Assembly (NCBI RefSeq): GCF_002294725.1
Contig: NZ_NSFT01000003.1
Coordinates: 310,001-374,000, forward strand
Source of the DNA: Mesorhizobium sp. WSM4313
GTDB taxonomy: Bacteria > Pseudomonadota > Alphaproteobacteria > Rhizobiales > Rhizobiaceae
Reading direction: 5' to 3'
Length of the DNA: 64,000 bases
The notes under the pieces: model-generated
Told to the model about the DNA's origin: nothing
Databases searched by the model: none
The model's input: the letters and a program-made list of their open reading frames with translations, nothing else
In this document: in pieces, positions 42,034-51,698 of the stretch
How positions within the stretch are numbered: position 1 is the stretch's first letter
How the letters are laid out: each line of letters starts with the position of its first letter
Made by a program: the position numbers and the translations under genes

Positions 42034-43914
42034 ATGTTCCGCTGGTTTGAAAACAGGCTCGATCCGTTTCCCGCCGCGGAGCCGGTCGAGCCGCCGAAGA
42101 CGCTGATCGCCTTCTGCGTGCATTACACGCGCGGCGCCTGGCCCTACATCATCCTCGACGCGGTGCTGGTGACGGCGATCGCCTTTACCGAAGTCTGGAT
42201 GTTCGGGTTCCTCGGCCGCATCGTCGACTGGCTGTCGGCGCAAAACCGCGAAACCTTCCTGCAGACCGAGAGCTGGAAGCTCGCCGGCATGGCTTTCGTC
42301 GTGCTGTTCGCGCTGCCGGGCACGGTATGGCTGCATTCGCTCCTCAACCAGCAGACGCTGATGGGCAATTATCCCATGCGCATCCGCTGGCAGGTGCACC
42401 GCTATCTGCTCAAGCAGTCGATGGCCTTCTATCAGGACGAGTTCGCCGGCCGCATCGCCACCAAGCTGATGCAGACCGCGCTCGCCGTGCGCGAATGCGT
42501 AATCAAGCTGATCGACGTGCTGAATTACGTCGTCGTCTACTTCCTCGGCATGCTGTTCATCGTCGGCTCGGCCGACTGGCGTTTGGCGGCGCCGCTCGCC
42601 GTATGGCTGGCCGGCTATATCGGTCTGCTGCGCTTTTTCATTCCGCGGCTCGGCAAGGTCGGCGAGGAGCAGGCCAATGCGCGTTCGACCATGACCGGCC
42701 GCGTCGTCGACAGCTACACCAACATCCAGACGGTGAAGCTGTTTTCGCATGCGCGGCGCGAGGCGACCTTCGCCAGGGAAGGCATGGCGAGCTTCCTCGG
42801 CACCGTCTACCGCTCGATGCGGCTGGTGACGGTGCTTTACGGTCTGCTCTACATCCTGAATTCGCTGCTGCTGTTCTCGGTGACGGCGATCTCGCTGTGG
42901 CTTTGGCTCGGCCAGGCGGTGACGATCGGCGCGGTCGCCGTGGTCATCGGCCTGGTGCTGCGCATGTGGGGCATGTCGCAGTGGATCATGTGGGAGATGT
43001 CGGGCCTGTTCGAGAATATCGGCACAGTGCAGGACGGCATCCAGTCGATCTCGCTGCCGCGTCTCGTCGAAGACCGGCCCGGCGCGAAGGACATCGCCGT
43101 CAGCCAGGGTGAAATCCGCTTTGACGACATCCGCTTCCACTACGGCAAGCAGAAGGGCGTCATCGAGAACCTGACGCTGACGGTAAAGCCCGGCGAGAAA
43201 GTCGGCATTGTCGGTCGCTCCGGCGCGGGCAAGTCGACGCTGGTCAATCTGTTGCTGCGCTTCTACGACCTGGAAAGCGGCAGGATCCTCGTTGACGGCC
43301 AGGAGATTGCGGCGGTGACGCAGGATTCTTTGCGCGCGCAGATCGGCATGGTCACGCAGGACACTTCGCTGCTGCACCGCTCGGTGAAGGAGAACATCCT
43401 CTATGGCCGGCCGGACGCGACCGACGAAATGCTCATCGAGGCGGCGCGCCGGGCGGAGGCGCTCGATTTCATCGGCGGGCTCTCGGACCATAACGGCCGC
43501 AAGGGATTCGATGCCCATGTCGGCGACCGCGGCGTCAAACTGTCCGGCGGCCAGCGGCAGCGCATCGCGATTGCCCGCGTCATGCTGAAGGACGCGCCGA
43601 TCCTCATCCTCGACGAGGCGACGTCGGCGCTCGATTCGGAAGCCGAGGCGGCCATCCAGGAGAACCTGTACAAGCTGATGCAGGGCAAGACCGTCATCGC
43701 CATCGCGCACCGCCTGTCGACGATCGCGGCGATGGACCGGCTCGTCGTCATGGACAAGGGGCACATCATCGAGGAAGGGTCGCATGAGGAGCTCGTCGCC
43801 AAGGGCGGGCTCTACGCCCAGCTCTGGCAACGCCAGTCCGGCGGCTTCCTGCTCGATGACGCGCCGGCTGAGCCCGATGCCAGGTCGCTTCGATCCGAGA
43901 TGGCTGCGGAATAA
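42034..43914 (+). CDS. ABC exporter half-transporter 1 (permease-ATPase fusion)
   Basis: A 626-residue type IV (MsbA-like) ABC exporter. Six hydrophobic helices occupy about residues 30-310; the ATPase half has Walker A GRSGAGKST near 394-402, the signature LSGGQRQR near 503 and Walker B ILILDEATSALD. Start ATG 42034 (MFRWFENRLDPF) matches the starts of its two paralogues. As a half-transporter it must pair with itself or a paralogue next door. Substrate unknown; candidates are lipids, peptides or drugs. Confidence 0.92.
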   Translation: MFRWFENRLDPFPAAEPVEPPKTLIAFCVHYTRGAWPYIILDAVLVTAIAFTEVWMFGFLGRIVDWLSAQNRETFLQTESWKLAGMAFVVLFALPGTVWLHSLLNQQTLMGNYPMRIRWQVHRYLLKQSMAFYQDEFAGRIATKLMQTALAVRECVIKLIDVLNYVVVYFLGMLFIVGSADWRLAAPLAVWLAGYIGLLRFFIPRLGKVGEEQANARSTMTGRVVDSYTNIQTVKLFSHARREATFAREGMASFLGTVYRSMRLVTVLYGLLYILNSLLLFSVTAISLWLWLGQAVTIGAVAVVIGLVLRMWGMSQWIMWEMSGLFENIGTVQDGIQSISLPRLVEDRPGAKDIAVSQGEIRFDDIRFHYGKQKGVIENLTLTVKPGEKVGIVGRSGAGKSTLVNLLLRFYDLESGRILVDGQEIAAVTQDSLRAQIGMVTQDTSLLHRSVKENILYGRPDATDEMLIEAARRAEALDFIGGLSDHNGRKGFDAHVGDRGVKLSGGQRQRIAIARVMLKDAPILILDEATSALDSEAEAAIQENLYKLMQGKTVIAIAHRLSTIAAMDRLVVMDKGHIIEEGSHEELVAKGGLYAQLWQRQSGGFLLDDAPAEPDARSLRSEMAAE

Positions 43915-43926
43915 CGCGATCGCGAT

Positions 43927-43993
43927 TGCAGCAACTCCGTCCGGAATTGCGCAAAACAAAGACTTGGAGCGGCCCGGCGGTTCTGTGAGCCGT
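43927..43993. repeat. Fragment of RIME-like module A, reverse orientation
   Basis: CGTCCGGAATTGCGCAAAAC and AAAGACTTGGAGCGGC, then a hairpin GAGCGGCCCGGCGG/CCGTCGAGCCGCTC, are the reverse complement of parts of the module at 11319-11426. It lies between exporter genes 1 and 2. Confidence 0.75.
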
Positions 43994-44120
43994 CGAGCCG
44001 CTCCGGCATCAAGGTTACGGCGATTGCGGGGAATCGATCCCGGGCGTAACCACGACCTGGCCAGAGGGCTGCTGGCGACCAGATCGGTTGCCGGCGGATT
44101 TCCGGCGCGATGAGAGAAAA

Positions 44121-46013
44121 ATGTTCGACCGCATCTTCGCCTGGTTCGAAAGCCGTTATTCGCCGGTGGCGCTGGCCGACGACAGGCAGCCGCCAATGGG
44201 GCTTTGGCGGTTCTACTGGTATTTCATAAGACAGTTTCGCGCTGCCTATCGGCTGCGCATGATCATCGTTGCCGTAGCGGCGGTAGTGGACGCGATGCTG
44301 CCGATTTTCGTCGGCCTGATCGTCGGCCTGCTCTCCAGCACCAAGCCAGGCAATTTCTTCGCTGCGCACATGCCGTTGCTCGTCATGATGGCGATCGTCG
44401 TGCTGCTGCGTCCGCTGTCGATGGTTGTCGATGGTCTCATCCGCAACCACGCTATCGCGCCGAACCTCATCGACCTCATCCGCTGGCAGAGCCATTGGCA
44501 CGTCGTGCGCCAGGACTGGTCGTTCTTCCAGAACGACTTCGCCGGCCGCATCGGAACCAAGGTCATGCAGAGCGGCGATTCGGTGGAGATGAGCGTCAAC
44601 CTCACCGTCGATGCGGTCTGGTACGCGCTGGTCTTCGTCGCAGTCGCCATCGTCGTGCTGGCGCGGCTCGACACGTTGCTGCTGGCTGTGGTGGCGGTGT
44701 GGCTGGTATTCTACTGCCTCATCTTCTGGTCTGCGATGCCGAAGATCACCCAGCGCTCGTCCCAACTGTCGGAGCGGTGGTCGCAGGTGAGCGGCCGCAT
44801 GGTCGACAGCTACACCAACATCCTGACGCTCAAGACGTTCTCGACCGGCGAGCACGAAGACAAATATGTCTCGCAGGCGGTGGTCGAGCATGCCGACACG
44901 TTTTACCAGCTGATGCGCGTTTTCACGCTGATGTGGTCGGCCCTGTTCGTCCTCAACGCGGCGCTGCTCATCGCCATAAGCTGGCTGGCGCTGGCCGGCT
45001 GGAACGCGGGGACCATGGCTACGGCAGCCGTGGCGACCGCGATACCGTTCGCGCTGCAGATCGCCAATATCTCCGGCAGGATCCTCGATGTCGGCGCCAA
45101 CGTTTTCCGGCAGATCGGCGTTGCCAGCAATTCGATGACGACGATCGCGCGTCCCATCACCATGCAGGACCAGCCTGACGCACCGGCCCTCGCCGTGACC
45201 GCCGGCGGCATCGAGTTCGACCGGGTGAATTTCAACTACTGGCGCAAGGACGGCAAAGGCGGCGTCATCGACAATCTGTCGCTGAAGATCGCGCCGGGCG
45301 AGCGGGTCGGCCTGATCGGTCGCTCCGGGGCCGGCAAGTCGACGCTGGTCAATCTCGTGCTGCGGCTGTTCGACGTGCAGGACGGCAAGGTGCTGATCGA
45401 CGGACAGGACATCCGCCACGTCTCGCAAGAGAGCGTTCGCGCGGCGATCGGCTTCGTCAACCAGGACACGTCGCTCTTGCATCGATCCGTTCGCGAGAAC
45501 CTCAAATATGGACGCCAGTCGGCCAGCGACGAGGCCATGTTCAGCGCCGCAAAAGCCGCTCAGGTCGACGATGTGATCGCGGCACTGACCGATCCGTATG
45601 GGCAGAGCGGCTATGAGGCGCTTGTCGGCGAACGCGGCGTGAAGCTGTCCGGCGGCCAGCGGCAACGCATCGCAATTGCCCGCGTTATGCTGAAGGACGC
45701 GCCGATCCTCATTCTCGACGAGGCCACCTCCGCGCTCGATTCGGAAGTGGAGGCCGCCATTCAGGAGAACCTCTACAAGCTCATGCAGGGCAAGACCGTC
45801 ATCGCCATCGCCCACCGGCTGTCGACCATCGCGGCGATGGACAGGCTGGTGGTGATGGACAAGGGACGCATCGTTGAGGACGGCTCGCATGAGACCTTGA
45901 TCGCCAAGGGTGGGCTCTACGCCCAGCTCTGGCGGCGCCAGTCGGGCGGTTTCCTGCTCGAGGAAAAGCAGGCCGCCGACGATCTGGCGGCGAAAGGTGA
46001 AGCCGCGGAATGA
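44121..46013 (+). CDS. ABC exporter half-transporter 2 (permease-ATPase fusion)
   Basis: A 630-residue paralogue of the gene before it. N-terminal helices are followed by the ATPase half with Walker A GRSGAGKST near 400, LSGGQRQR near 509 and ILILDEATSALDSEVEAAIQ. The ATG at 44121 (MFDRIFAWFESR) follows GAGAGAAAA closely. A 206-base gap with a RIME fragment separates it from exporter 1; its stop overlaps the start of exporter 3 by four bases. Confidence 0.92.
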   Translation: MFDRIFAWFESRYSPVALADDRQPPMGLWRFYWYFIRQFRAAYRLRMIIVAVAAVVDAMLPIFVGLIVGLLSSTKPGNFFAAHMPLLVMMAIVVLLRPLSMVVDGLIRNHAIAPNLIDLIRWQSHWHVVRQDWSFFQNDFAGRIGTKVMQSGDSVEMSVNLTVDAVWYALVFVAVAIVVLARLDTLLLAVVAVWLVFYCLIFWSAMPKITQRSSQLSERWSQVSGRMVDSYTNILTLKTFSTGEHEDKYVSQAVVEHADTFYQLMRVFTLMWSALFVLNAALLIAISWLALAGWNAGTMATAAVATAIPFALQIANISGRILDVGANVFRQIGVASNSMTTIARPITMQDQPDAPALAVTAGGIEFDRVNFNYWRKDGKGGVIDNLSLKIAPGERVGLIGRSGAGKSTLVNLVLRLFDVQDGKVLIDGQDIRHVSQESVRAAIGFVNQDTSLLHRSVRENLKYGRQSASDEAMFSAAKAAQVDDVIAALTDPYGQSGYEALVGERGVKLSGGQRQRIAIARVMLKDAPILILDEATSALDSEVEAAIQENLYKLMQGKTVIAIAHRLSTIAAMDRLVVMDKGRIVEDGSHETLIAKGGLYAQLWRRQSGGFLLEEKQAADDLAAKGEAAE

Positions 46014-47893
46014 TGAAAGGCGTCTATCGCTGGTTCGAGGGCTGGGTCTATCCATTCCGCGAGCCCGTGAATCTTCGGCCTCCGGCCAGCGTCGGCGGCT
46101 TCCTCTGGCACTATGTCGGGCAGGCCAAGCTCGCCTTCTTCGCCATGCTCATCATCGGCGGCATCGCGCCGCTGGTCGAGGCCGGCCTGTTCTATTTCGT
46201 CGGAAGATTGGTCGATATTCTCGACCAGCTACCCGGCGAGCGCAGCTGGCACGCGCTGTGGGCGGCCGCCGGTCCCGAGCTCCTGTTCATGGGCGCCGTG
46301 GTTCTGTTCATCCGCACTCTGGTGGTCGGCCTGTCGGCGCTGGTCGACGAGCAGACGATCACGCCCGGATTCTACAATCTGGTGCGCTGGCAGGCGCACC
46401 GGCACGTCTCGCGCCAATCCTATGCCTTCTTCCAGAACGATTTCGCCGGCCGCATCGCAACAAAAGTCTGGCAGGCGGGGCAGGCGACCGGCGACCTGAT
46501 GGAGAGCTTCATCGAGGTGGTCTGGTTCATGATCGTCTACACGGTGACAACGCTCGCGCTGGTCGCCGGTCTCGATCTGCGGCTGGCGGTGCTGGTGGTG
46601 ATCTGGATCGCTGCCTTCGGCTGGCTGGCGAAACTCTATCTGCCGGCTATCCGCAAGCATGCCGAGGCGACCGCCGAGGCCGGTTCGATGATCACCGGCC
46701 GCATCGTCGATTCCTACTCGAACGTGCAGACGTTGAAGCTGTTTTCGGCCGACGGCGACGATCGCTATATTCGCAGCGGCTTCGGCATCTATCTCGACGC
46801 GCTGCGGCCGTTCACACGCCGGCTGACCGGCGTGCGCATGGCGCTGACCATGCTCTCCGGCATCATGATCACGGCGATCGCCGCGTTCGCCATCTATCTG
46901 TGGGTCGAAGGCTCGATCACGGTCGGCGCCGTCGCCTTCACGCTGTCGCTGGTGCTCAGGCTCAACATGCTGCTTGGAAGGCTGATGATGCAGCTCAACG
47001 GCATCCTGAGGAATCTCGGCGTGCTGGAGAATTCCAAGGCGCTGATCTCGCAGCCGCTCGGCCTCACCGACGCGCCGGACGCCAAGGAACTGGTCGTCGC
47101 CGGCGGCCGCATCGACGTCAGGAACGTCACCTTCCATTATGGCAAGGGGGCCGGAGTGCTCGACGGCATCGACCTCGTCGTGCATCCGGGCGAGAAGGTC
47201 GGGCTGGTCGGCCCGTCGGGCGCCGGCAAGACGACCTTGGCCAACCTGATCCTGCGCCTCTATGACCTCGAGGGCGGCCAGATCCTGATCGACGGCCAAG
47301 ACATCGCGCATGTGACGCAGAACTCGCTGCGCGGCAATATCGGCGTGGTCAGCCAGGATACCGCACTTTTCCACCGCTCGCTGCGCGACAACATCAAGCT
47401 CGGCATGCCGGACGCGACCGATGCGCAGGTGATCGCCGCGGCCCGGAAAGCCGAGGCGCATGACTTCATCCTGGGGCTGCGCGACAACCGCGAGCGCTCC
47501 GGCTATGAGGCCTATGTCGGCGAGCGTGGCGTGAAGCTGTCCGGCGGCCAGCGGCAGCGCGTCGCCATCGCGCGCGTCTTCCTCAAGGATGCGCCGATCC
47601 TGATCCTCGATGAGGCAACCTCGGCGCTCGATTCCGACATCGAGGCGGCGATCCAGGAGAACCTGACCAGACTGATGGAGAACAAGACCGTGATCGCCAT
47701 CGCGCACCGGCTGTCGACCATCGCAGCGCTCGACCGGCTCGTGGTGCTGGACGGCGGCCGCATCGTCGAACAGGGCACGCATGACGAGCTGGTGGCGCTC
47801 GACGGGCTCTATGCGCGGCTCTGGAAGCGGCAGTCCGGCGGCTTCCTGTTCAACGAGGAAAGCGCGCTGGAAGAGACGCGGCCAGCGGAGTAG
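46010..47893 (+). CDS. ABC exporter half-transporter 3 (permease-ATPase fusion)
   Basis: A 627-residue third paralogue. Six helices, then Walker A GPSGAGKTT near 401, LSGGQRQR near 511 and ILILDEATSALDSDIEAAIQ. It differs from the other two in Walker A (GPSGAGKTT, not GRSGAGKST) and in its helices (for example LTMLSGIMITAIAAFAIYLW), and is translationally coupled to exporter 2 (ATGA overlap), suggesting that 2 and 3 form a heterodimer. Substrate unknown. Confidence 0.92.
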   Translation: MMKGVYRWFEGWVYPFREPVNLRPPASVGGFLWHYVGQAKLAFFAMLIIGGIAPLVEAGLFYFVGRLVDILDQLPGERSWHALWAAAGPELLFMGAVVLFIRTLVVGLSALVDEQTITPGFYNLVRWQAHRHVSRQSYAFFQNDFAGRIATKVWQAGQATGDLMESFIEVVWFMIVYTVTTLALVAGLDLRLAVLVVIWIAAFGWLAKLYLPAIRKHAEATAEAGSMITGRIVDSYSNVQTLKLFSADGDDRYIRSGFGIYLDALRPFTRRLTGVRMALTMLSGIMITAIAAFAIYLWVEGSITVGAVAFTLSLVLRLNMLLGRLMMQLNGILRNLGVLENSKALISQPLGLTDAPDAKELVVAGGRIDVRNVTFHYGKGAGVLDGIDLVVHPGEKVGLVGPSGAGKTTLANLILRLYDLEGGQILIDGQDIAHVTQNSLRGNIGVVSQDTALFHRSLRDNIKLGMPDATDAQVIAAARKAEAHDFILGLRDNRERSGYEAYVGERGVKLSGGQRQRVAIARVFLKDAPILILDEATSALDSDIEAAIQENLTRLMENKTVIAIAHRLSTIAALDRLVVLDGGRIVEQGTHDELVALDGLYARLWKRQSGGFLFNEESALEETRPAE

Positions 47894-47902
47894 AACGGCA
47901 TC

Positions 47903-48214
47903 ATGTCGGTACGCATGCCTATGAATTTCGGACGGTCAGGCGCGCAGGAAAGCGCGCTCGATCTGCTCGGCCACGAAATCCTCGCCGAGGAGGCCGCAGC
48001 GCTCGGCCGCGCCGGCCGGCGTGTCGAGGAAACCCTTGCCAGATTGCGCGAGAGCGGCGAGGGCGAGCATCGCAACCGGCTGCTCAAGGAGGCGGCAGCG
48101 GCCGTCCATGCCTATTTCATCCAGCGCGAGCTTTGCGGTTTGCGCAAGCATGACGCCGTGATCCGCGAATACGACATCCCGCGCGCGGTGCTGGTCAGGC
48201 TCGGCGCCAGCTAG
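47903..48214 (+). CDS. Small conserved helical protein, unknown function
   Basis: A 103-residue, Ala/Glu/Arg-rich helical protein (LGHEILAEEAAALGRAGRRV, LLKEAAAAVHAYFIQRELCG). No signal or membrane helix. It begins nine bases after exporter 3, so it may belong to that operon, and overlaps the end of the convergent hydrolase gene by four bases. Coding is supported by tight spacing and amino acid pattern; role unknown. Confidence 0.75.
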   Translation: MSVRMPMNFGRSGAQESALDLLGHEILAEEAAALGRAGRRVEETLARLRESGEGEHRNRLLKEAAAAVHAYFIQRELCGLRKHDAVIREYDIPRAVLVRLGAS

Positions 48215-49065
48215 GCGCCGATTTCCTGGCGAAAACGCGCCAATCGCGCAGCAAGGGCTCCGGGATTCTCGTCGGCGACGAAGTGGCCGCTACCCGGGAT
48301 GATGTCGCCTTCGACATTGGATAGGCCTGCTGCCTTCAAGCCGTCGAGATAGTCGGCGATGTCGCCGGATTCGGCCGAGCCTCTGAGATAAAGAACCGGC
48401 GTGGCGATCGGCGTCGCGGATGGGTGGGAATTGACCTTGGCGTCCGCGGCAAAGGCGCGGTACCAGTCGAAGCCGGCCTTGAGGCTTTCCGGCCGCGAAT
48501 AGGCCTTGGCATAGATGTCCCTGGCTTCCGCAGGGATCGCCGATTTTTCCTTCGAAAGAATATCGAAGAAGAAATCGAAATAGGCGCGCTCATGGCCGCT
48601 CACCAGTATCTCGGGCAAGGCCGGGATCGCATGAAAGGCGAAATGCCAGATACGCGGGTTGCGGATGACATCTTGCCACGGCGCCACGCCGGGGATGACG
48701 ACGTCCATGATCACCGCGCCGGTCAAATTTTCGGGCTCGTCGCGCAACAGCGCGAAGACGATCTGGCCGCCGACGTCATGACCGGCGACGATGACCTGCC
48801 GCAAGCCGCAAACGGCGATCAGCCCCTTCATCAATCTGGCCAGATATGCCTTTTCTCCGGTCTCGGGCGCGCCGTGTGAACCGCCGATGCCCGGCAAGTC
48901 CGGCGCGACCACGCGCTGGTCGCCGGCCAGCTCGTCGACGATTGCCTCAAAAGCATGGGAGCTTTGCGGCCAACCATGCAGCAGCAGAAGGCCCGGCGCA
49001 TCGGGCGGCCCTGCGTCCCGGATCGCGATAGCCAGCCCCTCGACCTCAACGGTGCGCTGTCGCAT
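48211..49065 (-). CDS. Alpha/beta hydrolase, epoxide hydrolase/dehalogenase type
   Basis: A 284-residue alpha/beta-hydrolase. The oxyanion motif is HGWPQ at 30-34, the nucleophile elbow AGHDVGG places Asp97 as nucleophile (Asp, as in epoxide hydrolases and haloalkane dehalogenases, not Ser), and the catalytic His lies in GSGHFVADE near 262. Acid and cap regions fit the family. A single gene near a cupin; substrate unknown. Confidence 0.92.
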   Translation of the reverse strand: MRQRTVEVEGLAIAIRDAGPPDAPGLLLLHGWPQSSHAFEAIVDELAGDQRVVAPDLPGIGGSHGAPETGEKAYLARLMKGLIAVCGLRQVIVAGHDVGGQIVFALLRDEPENLTGAVIMDVVIPGVAPWQDVIRNPRIWHFAFHAIPALPEILVSGHERAYFDFFFDILSKEKSAIPAEARDIYAKAYSRPESLKAGFDWYRAFAADAKVNSHPSATPIATPVLYLRGSAESGDIADYLDGLKAAGLSNVEGDIIPGSGHFVADENPGALAARLARFRQEIGA

Positions 49066-49146
49066 GCTTCATCTCCATCGATGCCAGATCGATGGAACTA
49101 GGCTGCAATCAGCGTTCGGACAGGCCCGGTCCGACGATCGGAAGAA

Positions 49147-49491
49147 TCATTCCAACCATTCGGTGATGAAGTGGCCGTTCTCGTGTTTGTCGGTGCTTTC
49201 GAGCGGGCCAGGCCCGAGATTGGTGAATTTGTGCGGCGTGTCGGGCGGCACGATCAGGATCTGGCCGGCCGTGGCCTTGATCTCCTGGTCGCCGACCGTG
49301 AACAGGCCGGTGCCGGAACGGATGACGAAGATTTCCGCGTAGGGATGCTTGTGCAGACGTGGGCCGCCGCCGACAGTCGGCTGATAGTTGAAGATCAGGC
49401 AGGAATTGGCACCGAACTGGCCGCATTGCAGCTCGCCTTTCCAGCAGTCGGGGGCGTCGGCCCAGCTGTCGCGTTCAATGACATGCGCCAT
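49147..49491 (-). CDS. Cupin domain protein
   Basis: A 114-residue single-domain cupin. The metal site motif RLHKHPYAEIFVIRSG and the second motif IVPPDTPHKFTNLG are visible. ATG 49491 (MAHVIERDSW) is used; its ribosome-binding site is weak, and the frame is open upstream for many codons without likely coding content. Small stand-alone cupins bind sugars or metals or act as isomerases; none is specified here. It follows the hydrolase gene in transcription order reversed: this gene is upstream and may be co-transcribed with it. Confidence 0.85.
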   Translation of the reverse strand: MAHVIERDSWADAPDCWKGELQCGQFGANSCLIFNYQPTVGGGPRLHKHPYAEIFVIRSGTGLFTVGDQEIKATAGQILIVPPDTPHKFTNLGPGPLESTDKHENGHFITEWLE

Positions 49492-49801
49492 GACGCCAGA
49501 ATAGACCGGGCCAGGAGCCGATGTCGAGGCGAACACCGGCTCGATTGACCCCGGATTTCCCGCTGTTTCACCCTGTCCGGCGGCCTGGCGGGGACGCGTC
49601 GGCCTGGGCCGCCGCGCATCCCCGCGACAATCTGCCCTTGTGGTCTCACCCCGCTGGACAAAAACGGGCCGCACGCATAAACCGAACTCCAAATGCCGGA
49701 GGAATTCGCTAGCCTGTTCGCCATGCGCTGTCGGGCAGGTGCGATTGAGCGGGGACAAGGCTCGGCCTCCGGTTAGGAAGAGGCGAAAGGATCAGGCACC
49801 C

Positions 49802-50362
49802 GTGAGCGCAACCGACATCCACGATCCCAACCGTCGCGATTTTCTCTACGTAGCCACCGGCATGGCCGCCGTTGTCGGCGCCGGAGCCGTCGCGTGGCCG
49901 TTCATCGACCAGATGCGCCCCGATGCCTCGACCCTGGCGCTGGCTTCGGTCGAGGTCGATGTTTCTTCACTGCAGCCCGGCAGCTCGCTGGTCGTCAAGT
50001 GGCGCGGCAAGCCGGTGGTGGTGCGCAACCGCACCGAAAAGGAAATGAAGGACGGCGCGGCCGTCAATCTCGCCGATCTCAAGGATCCGATCGCGCGCAA
50101 CGCCAACCTGCCGTCCGACGCGCCGGCGACCGACGCCAACCGCACCACGCCCGGCAAGGAAGCCTGGATGGTGATGGTGCAGGTCTGCACGCATCTCGGC
50201 TGCATCCCGCTCGGCCAGGAAGGCGATTTCGGCGGCTGGTTCTGCCCGTGCCACGGTTCGCAATACGACACCGCCGGCCGCATCCGCAAAGGCCCGGCGC
50301 CGGAGAACATGGCGATCCCGGTATTCAAGTTCATTTCCGATACCAAGATCCTTATCGGTTGA
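49802..50362 (+). CDS. petA: Ubiquinol-cytochrome c reductase Rieske iron-sulfur subunit
   Basis: The 186-residue Rieske protein of the cytochrome bc1 complex. A twin-arginine motif ([10 protein letters not shown] at 11-20) and one helix ([14 protein letters not shown]) export and anchor it. The 2Fe-2S ligands are in CTHLGC (Cys129, His131) and CPCHGSQYD (Cys148, His151), with the disulfide pair Cys134/Cys150. It starts with GTG 49802 after AAAGGA. First gene of petABC; the next starts 16 bases after. Confidence 0.97.
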   Translation: MSATDIHDPNRRDFLYVATGMAAVVGAGAVAWPFIDQMRPDASTLALASVEVDVSSLQPGSSLVVKWRGKPVVVRNRTEKEMKDGAAVNLADLKDPIARNANLPSDAPATDANRTTPGKEAWMVMVQVCTHLGCIPLGQEGDFGGWFCPCHGSQYDTAGRIRKGPAPENMAIPVFKFISDTKILIG

Positions 50363-50378
50363 GGCAGGGGACATTTCG

Positions 50379-51677
50379 ATGAGCGAGGGACACTCGACCT
50401 ATACGCCCAAGACCGGTATCGAGCGCTGGTTCGACGCCCGCATGCCGCTGCCGCGGCTGGTCCATGACAGCTTCGTCGCCTATCCAGTGCCGCGCAACCT
50501 CAACTACATGTGGACGTTCGGCGGTATCCTGTCGCTCATGCTGGCCGCGCAGATCCTGACCGGCATCGTGCTGGCGATGCACTACACCTCCGACACCAAT
50601 CTCGCCTTCGATTCGGTCGAGAAGATCATGCGCGACGTGAATTCGGGATGGCTCTTGCGCTATCTCCATTCCAATGGCGCCTCGTTCTTCTTCGTCGCCG
50701 TCTACATCCATATTTTCCGCGGCCTGTTCTACGGCTCCTACAAGGCGCCGCGCGAGCTCTTGTGGATCCTCGGCTGCATCATCTACCTCCTAATGATGGC
50801 CACCGGCTTCATGGGCTACGTGCTGCCTTGGGGCCAGATGAGCTTCTGGGGCGCTACCGTCATCACCGGCTTCTTCAGCGCCATTCCGCTGGTGGGGAAC
50901 TGGATCCAGGAACTACTGCTCGGCGGCTTCGCCGTCGACAATCCGACGCTGAACCGCTTCTTTGCGCTGCATTACCTGTTGCCGTTCATGATCGCCGGCG
51001 TCGTCGTGCTGCACATCTGGGCGCTGCATGTCGTGGGCCAGTCGAACCCGACCGGCATCGAGGTCAAGTCTAAGACCGACACCGTCGCCTTCACGCCCTA
51101 CGCCACCATCAAGGACGCGTTCGGCATGATCGTGTTCCTCTTCGTCTTCGCCTATTTCGTCTTCTACCTGCCGAACTTTCTCGGCCATCCGGATAACTAC
51201 ACGGTCGCCAACCCGCTGAAGACGCCGGCCCACATCGTTCCGGAATGGTACTTCCTGCCGTTCTACGCGATCCTGCGCGCCATCACCTTCAATATCGGCC
51301 CGATCAACTCCAAGCTCGGCGGCGTGCTGTGCATGTTCGGCGCCATCGCCATGCTGTTCCTGGTGCCGTGGCTCGACACTTCCAAGGTGCGCTCGGCGGT
51401 CTATCGTCCATGGTACAAGCTGTTCTTCTGGCTGTTCGTAGCCGACGCCATCCTGCTCGGCTGGCTGGGCTCGCAGCCGGCGGAAGGCAGCTATGTGTTC
51501 ATGGCGCAGATGGCGACGCTGTTCTACTTCGCCTTCTTCCTCGTCGTCATGCCGGTGCTCGGCCTGATCGAGACGCCGCGCAGGCTGCCGAACTCGATCA
51601 CCGAGGCCGTGCTTGAAAAGAAAAAGGGCAGCGGGCATCCGGCACGCGCTACCGCCGCGCCGGAAATCACGGGCTGA
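50379..51677 (+). CDS. petB: Cytochrome b of the bc1 complex
   Basis: A 432-residue polytopic inner-membrane subunit carrying both b-type haems and the quinone sites. Haem ligands are His97, His111, His198 and His212; the Qo-site motif PEWY is at 288-291. Eight or so helices are visible. The ribosome-binding site AGGGGA precedes the ATG. It is separate from cytochrome c1, unlike the fused fbcH gene known from Bradyrhizobium. Confidence 0.98.
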   Translation: MSEGHSTYTPKTGIERWFDARMPLPRLVHDSFVAYPVPRNLNYMWTFGGILSLMLAAQILTGIVLAMHYTSDTNLAFDSVEKIMRDVNSGWLLRYLHSNGASFFFVAVYIHIFRGLFYGSYKAPRELLWILGCIIYLLMMATGFMGYVLPWGQMSFWGATVITGFFSAIPLVGNWIQELLLGGFAVDNPTLNRFFALHYLLPFMIAGVVVLHIWALHVVGQSNPTGIEVKSKTDTVAFTPYATIKDAFGMIVFLFVFAYFVFYLPNFLGHPDNYTVANPLKTPAHIVPEWYFLPFYAILRAITFNIGPINSKLGGVLCMFGAIAMLFLVPWLDTSKVRSAVYRPWYKLFFWLFVADAILLGWLGSQPAEGSYVFMAQMATLFYFAFFLVVMPVLGLIETPRRLPNSITEAVLEKKKGSGHPARATAAPEITG

Positions 51678-51698
51678 GAATCTGAGGGGATTTTGGGT

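Noticed and set aside
42013..46055. Two frames of more than 700 codons on the minus strand opposite the ABC exporters
   Set aside because: Antisense shadows: Arg/His/Asp-rich composition with no motif, while the plus strand carries full ABC exporter motifs.
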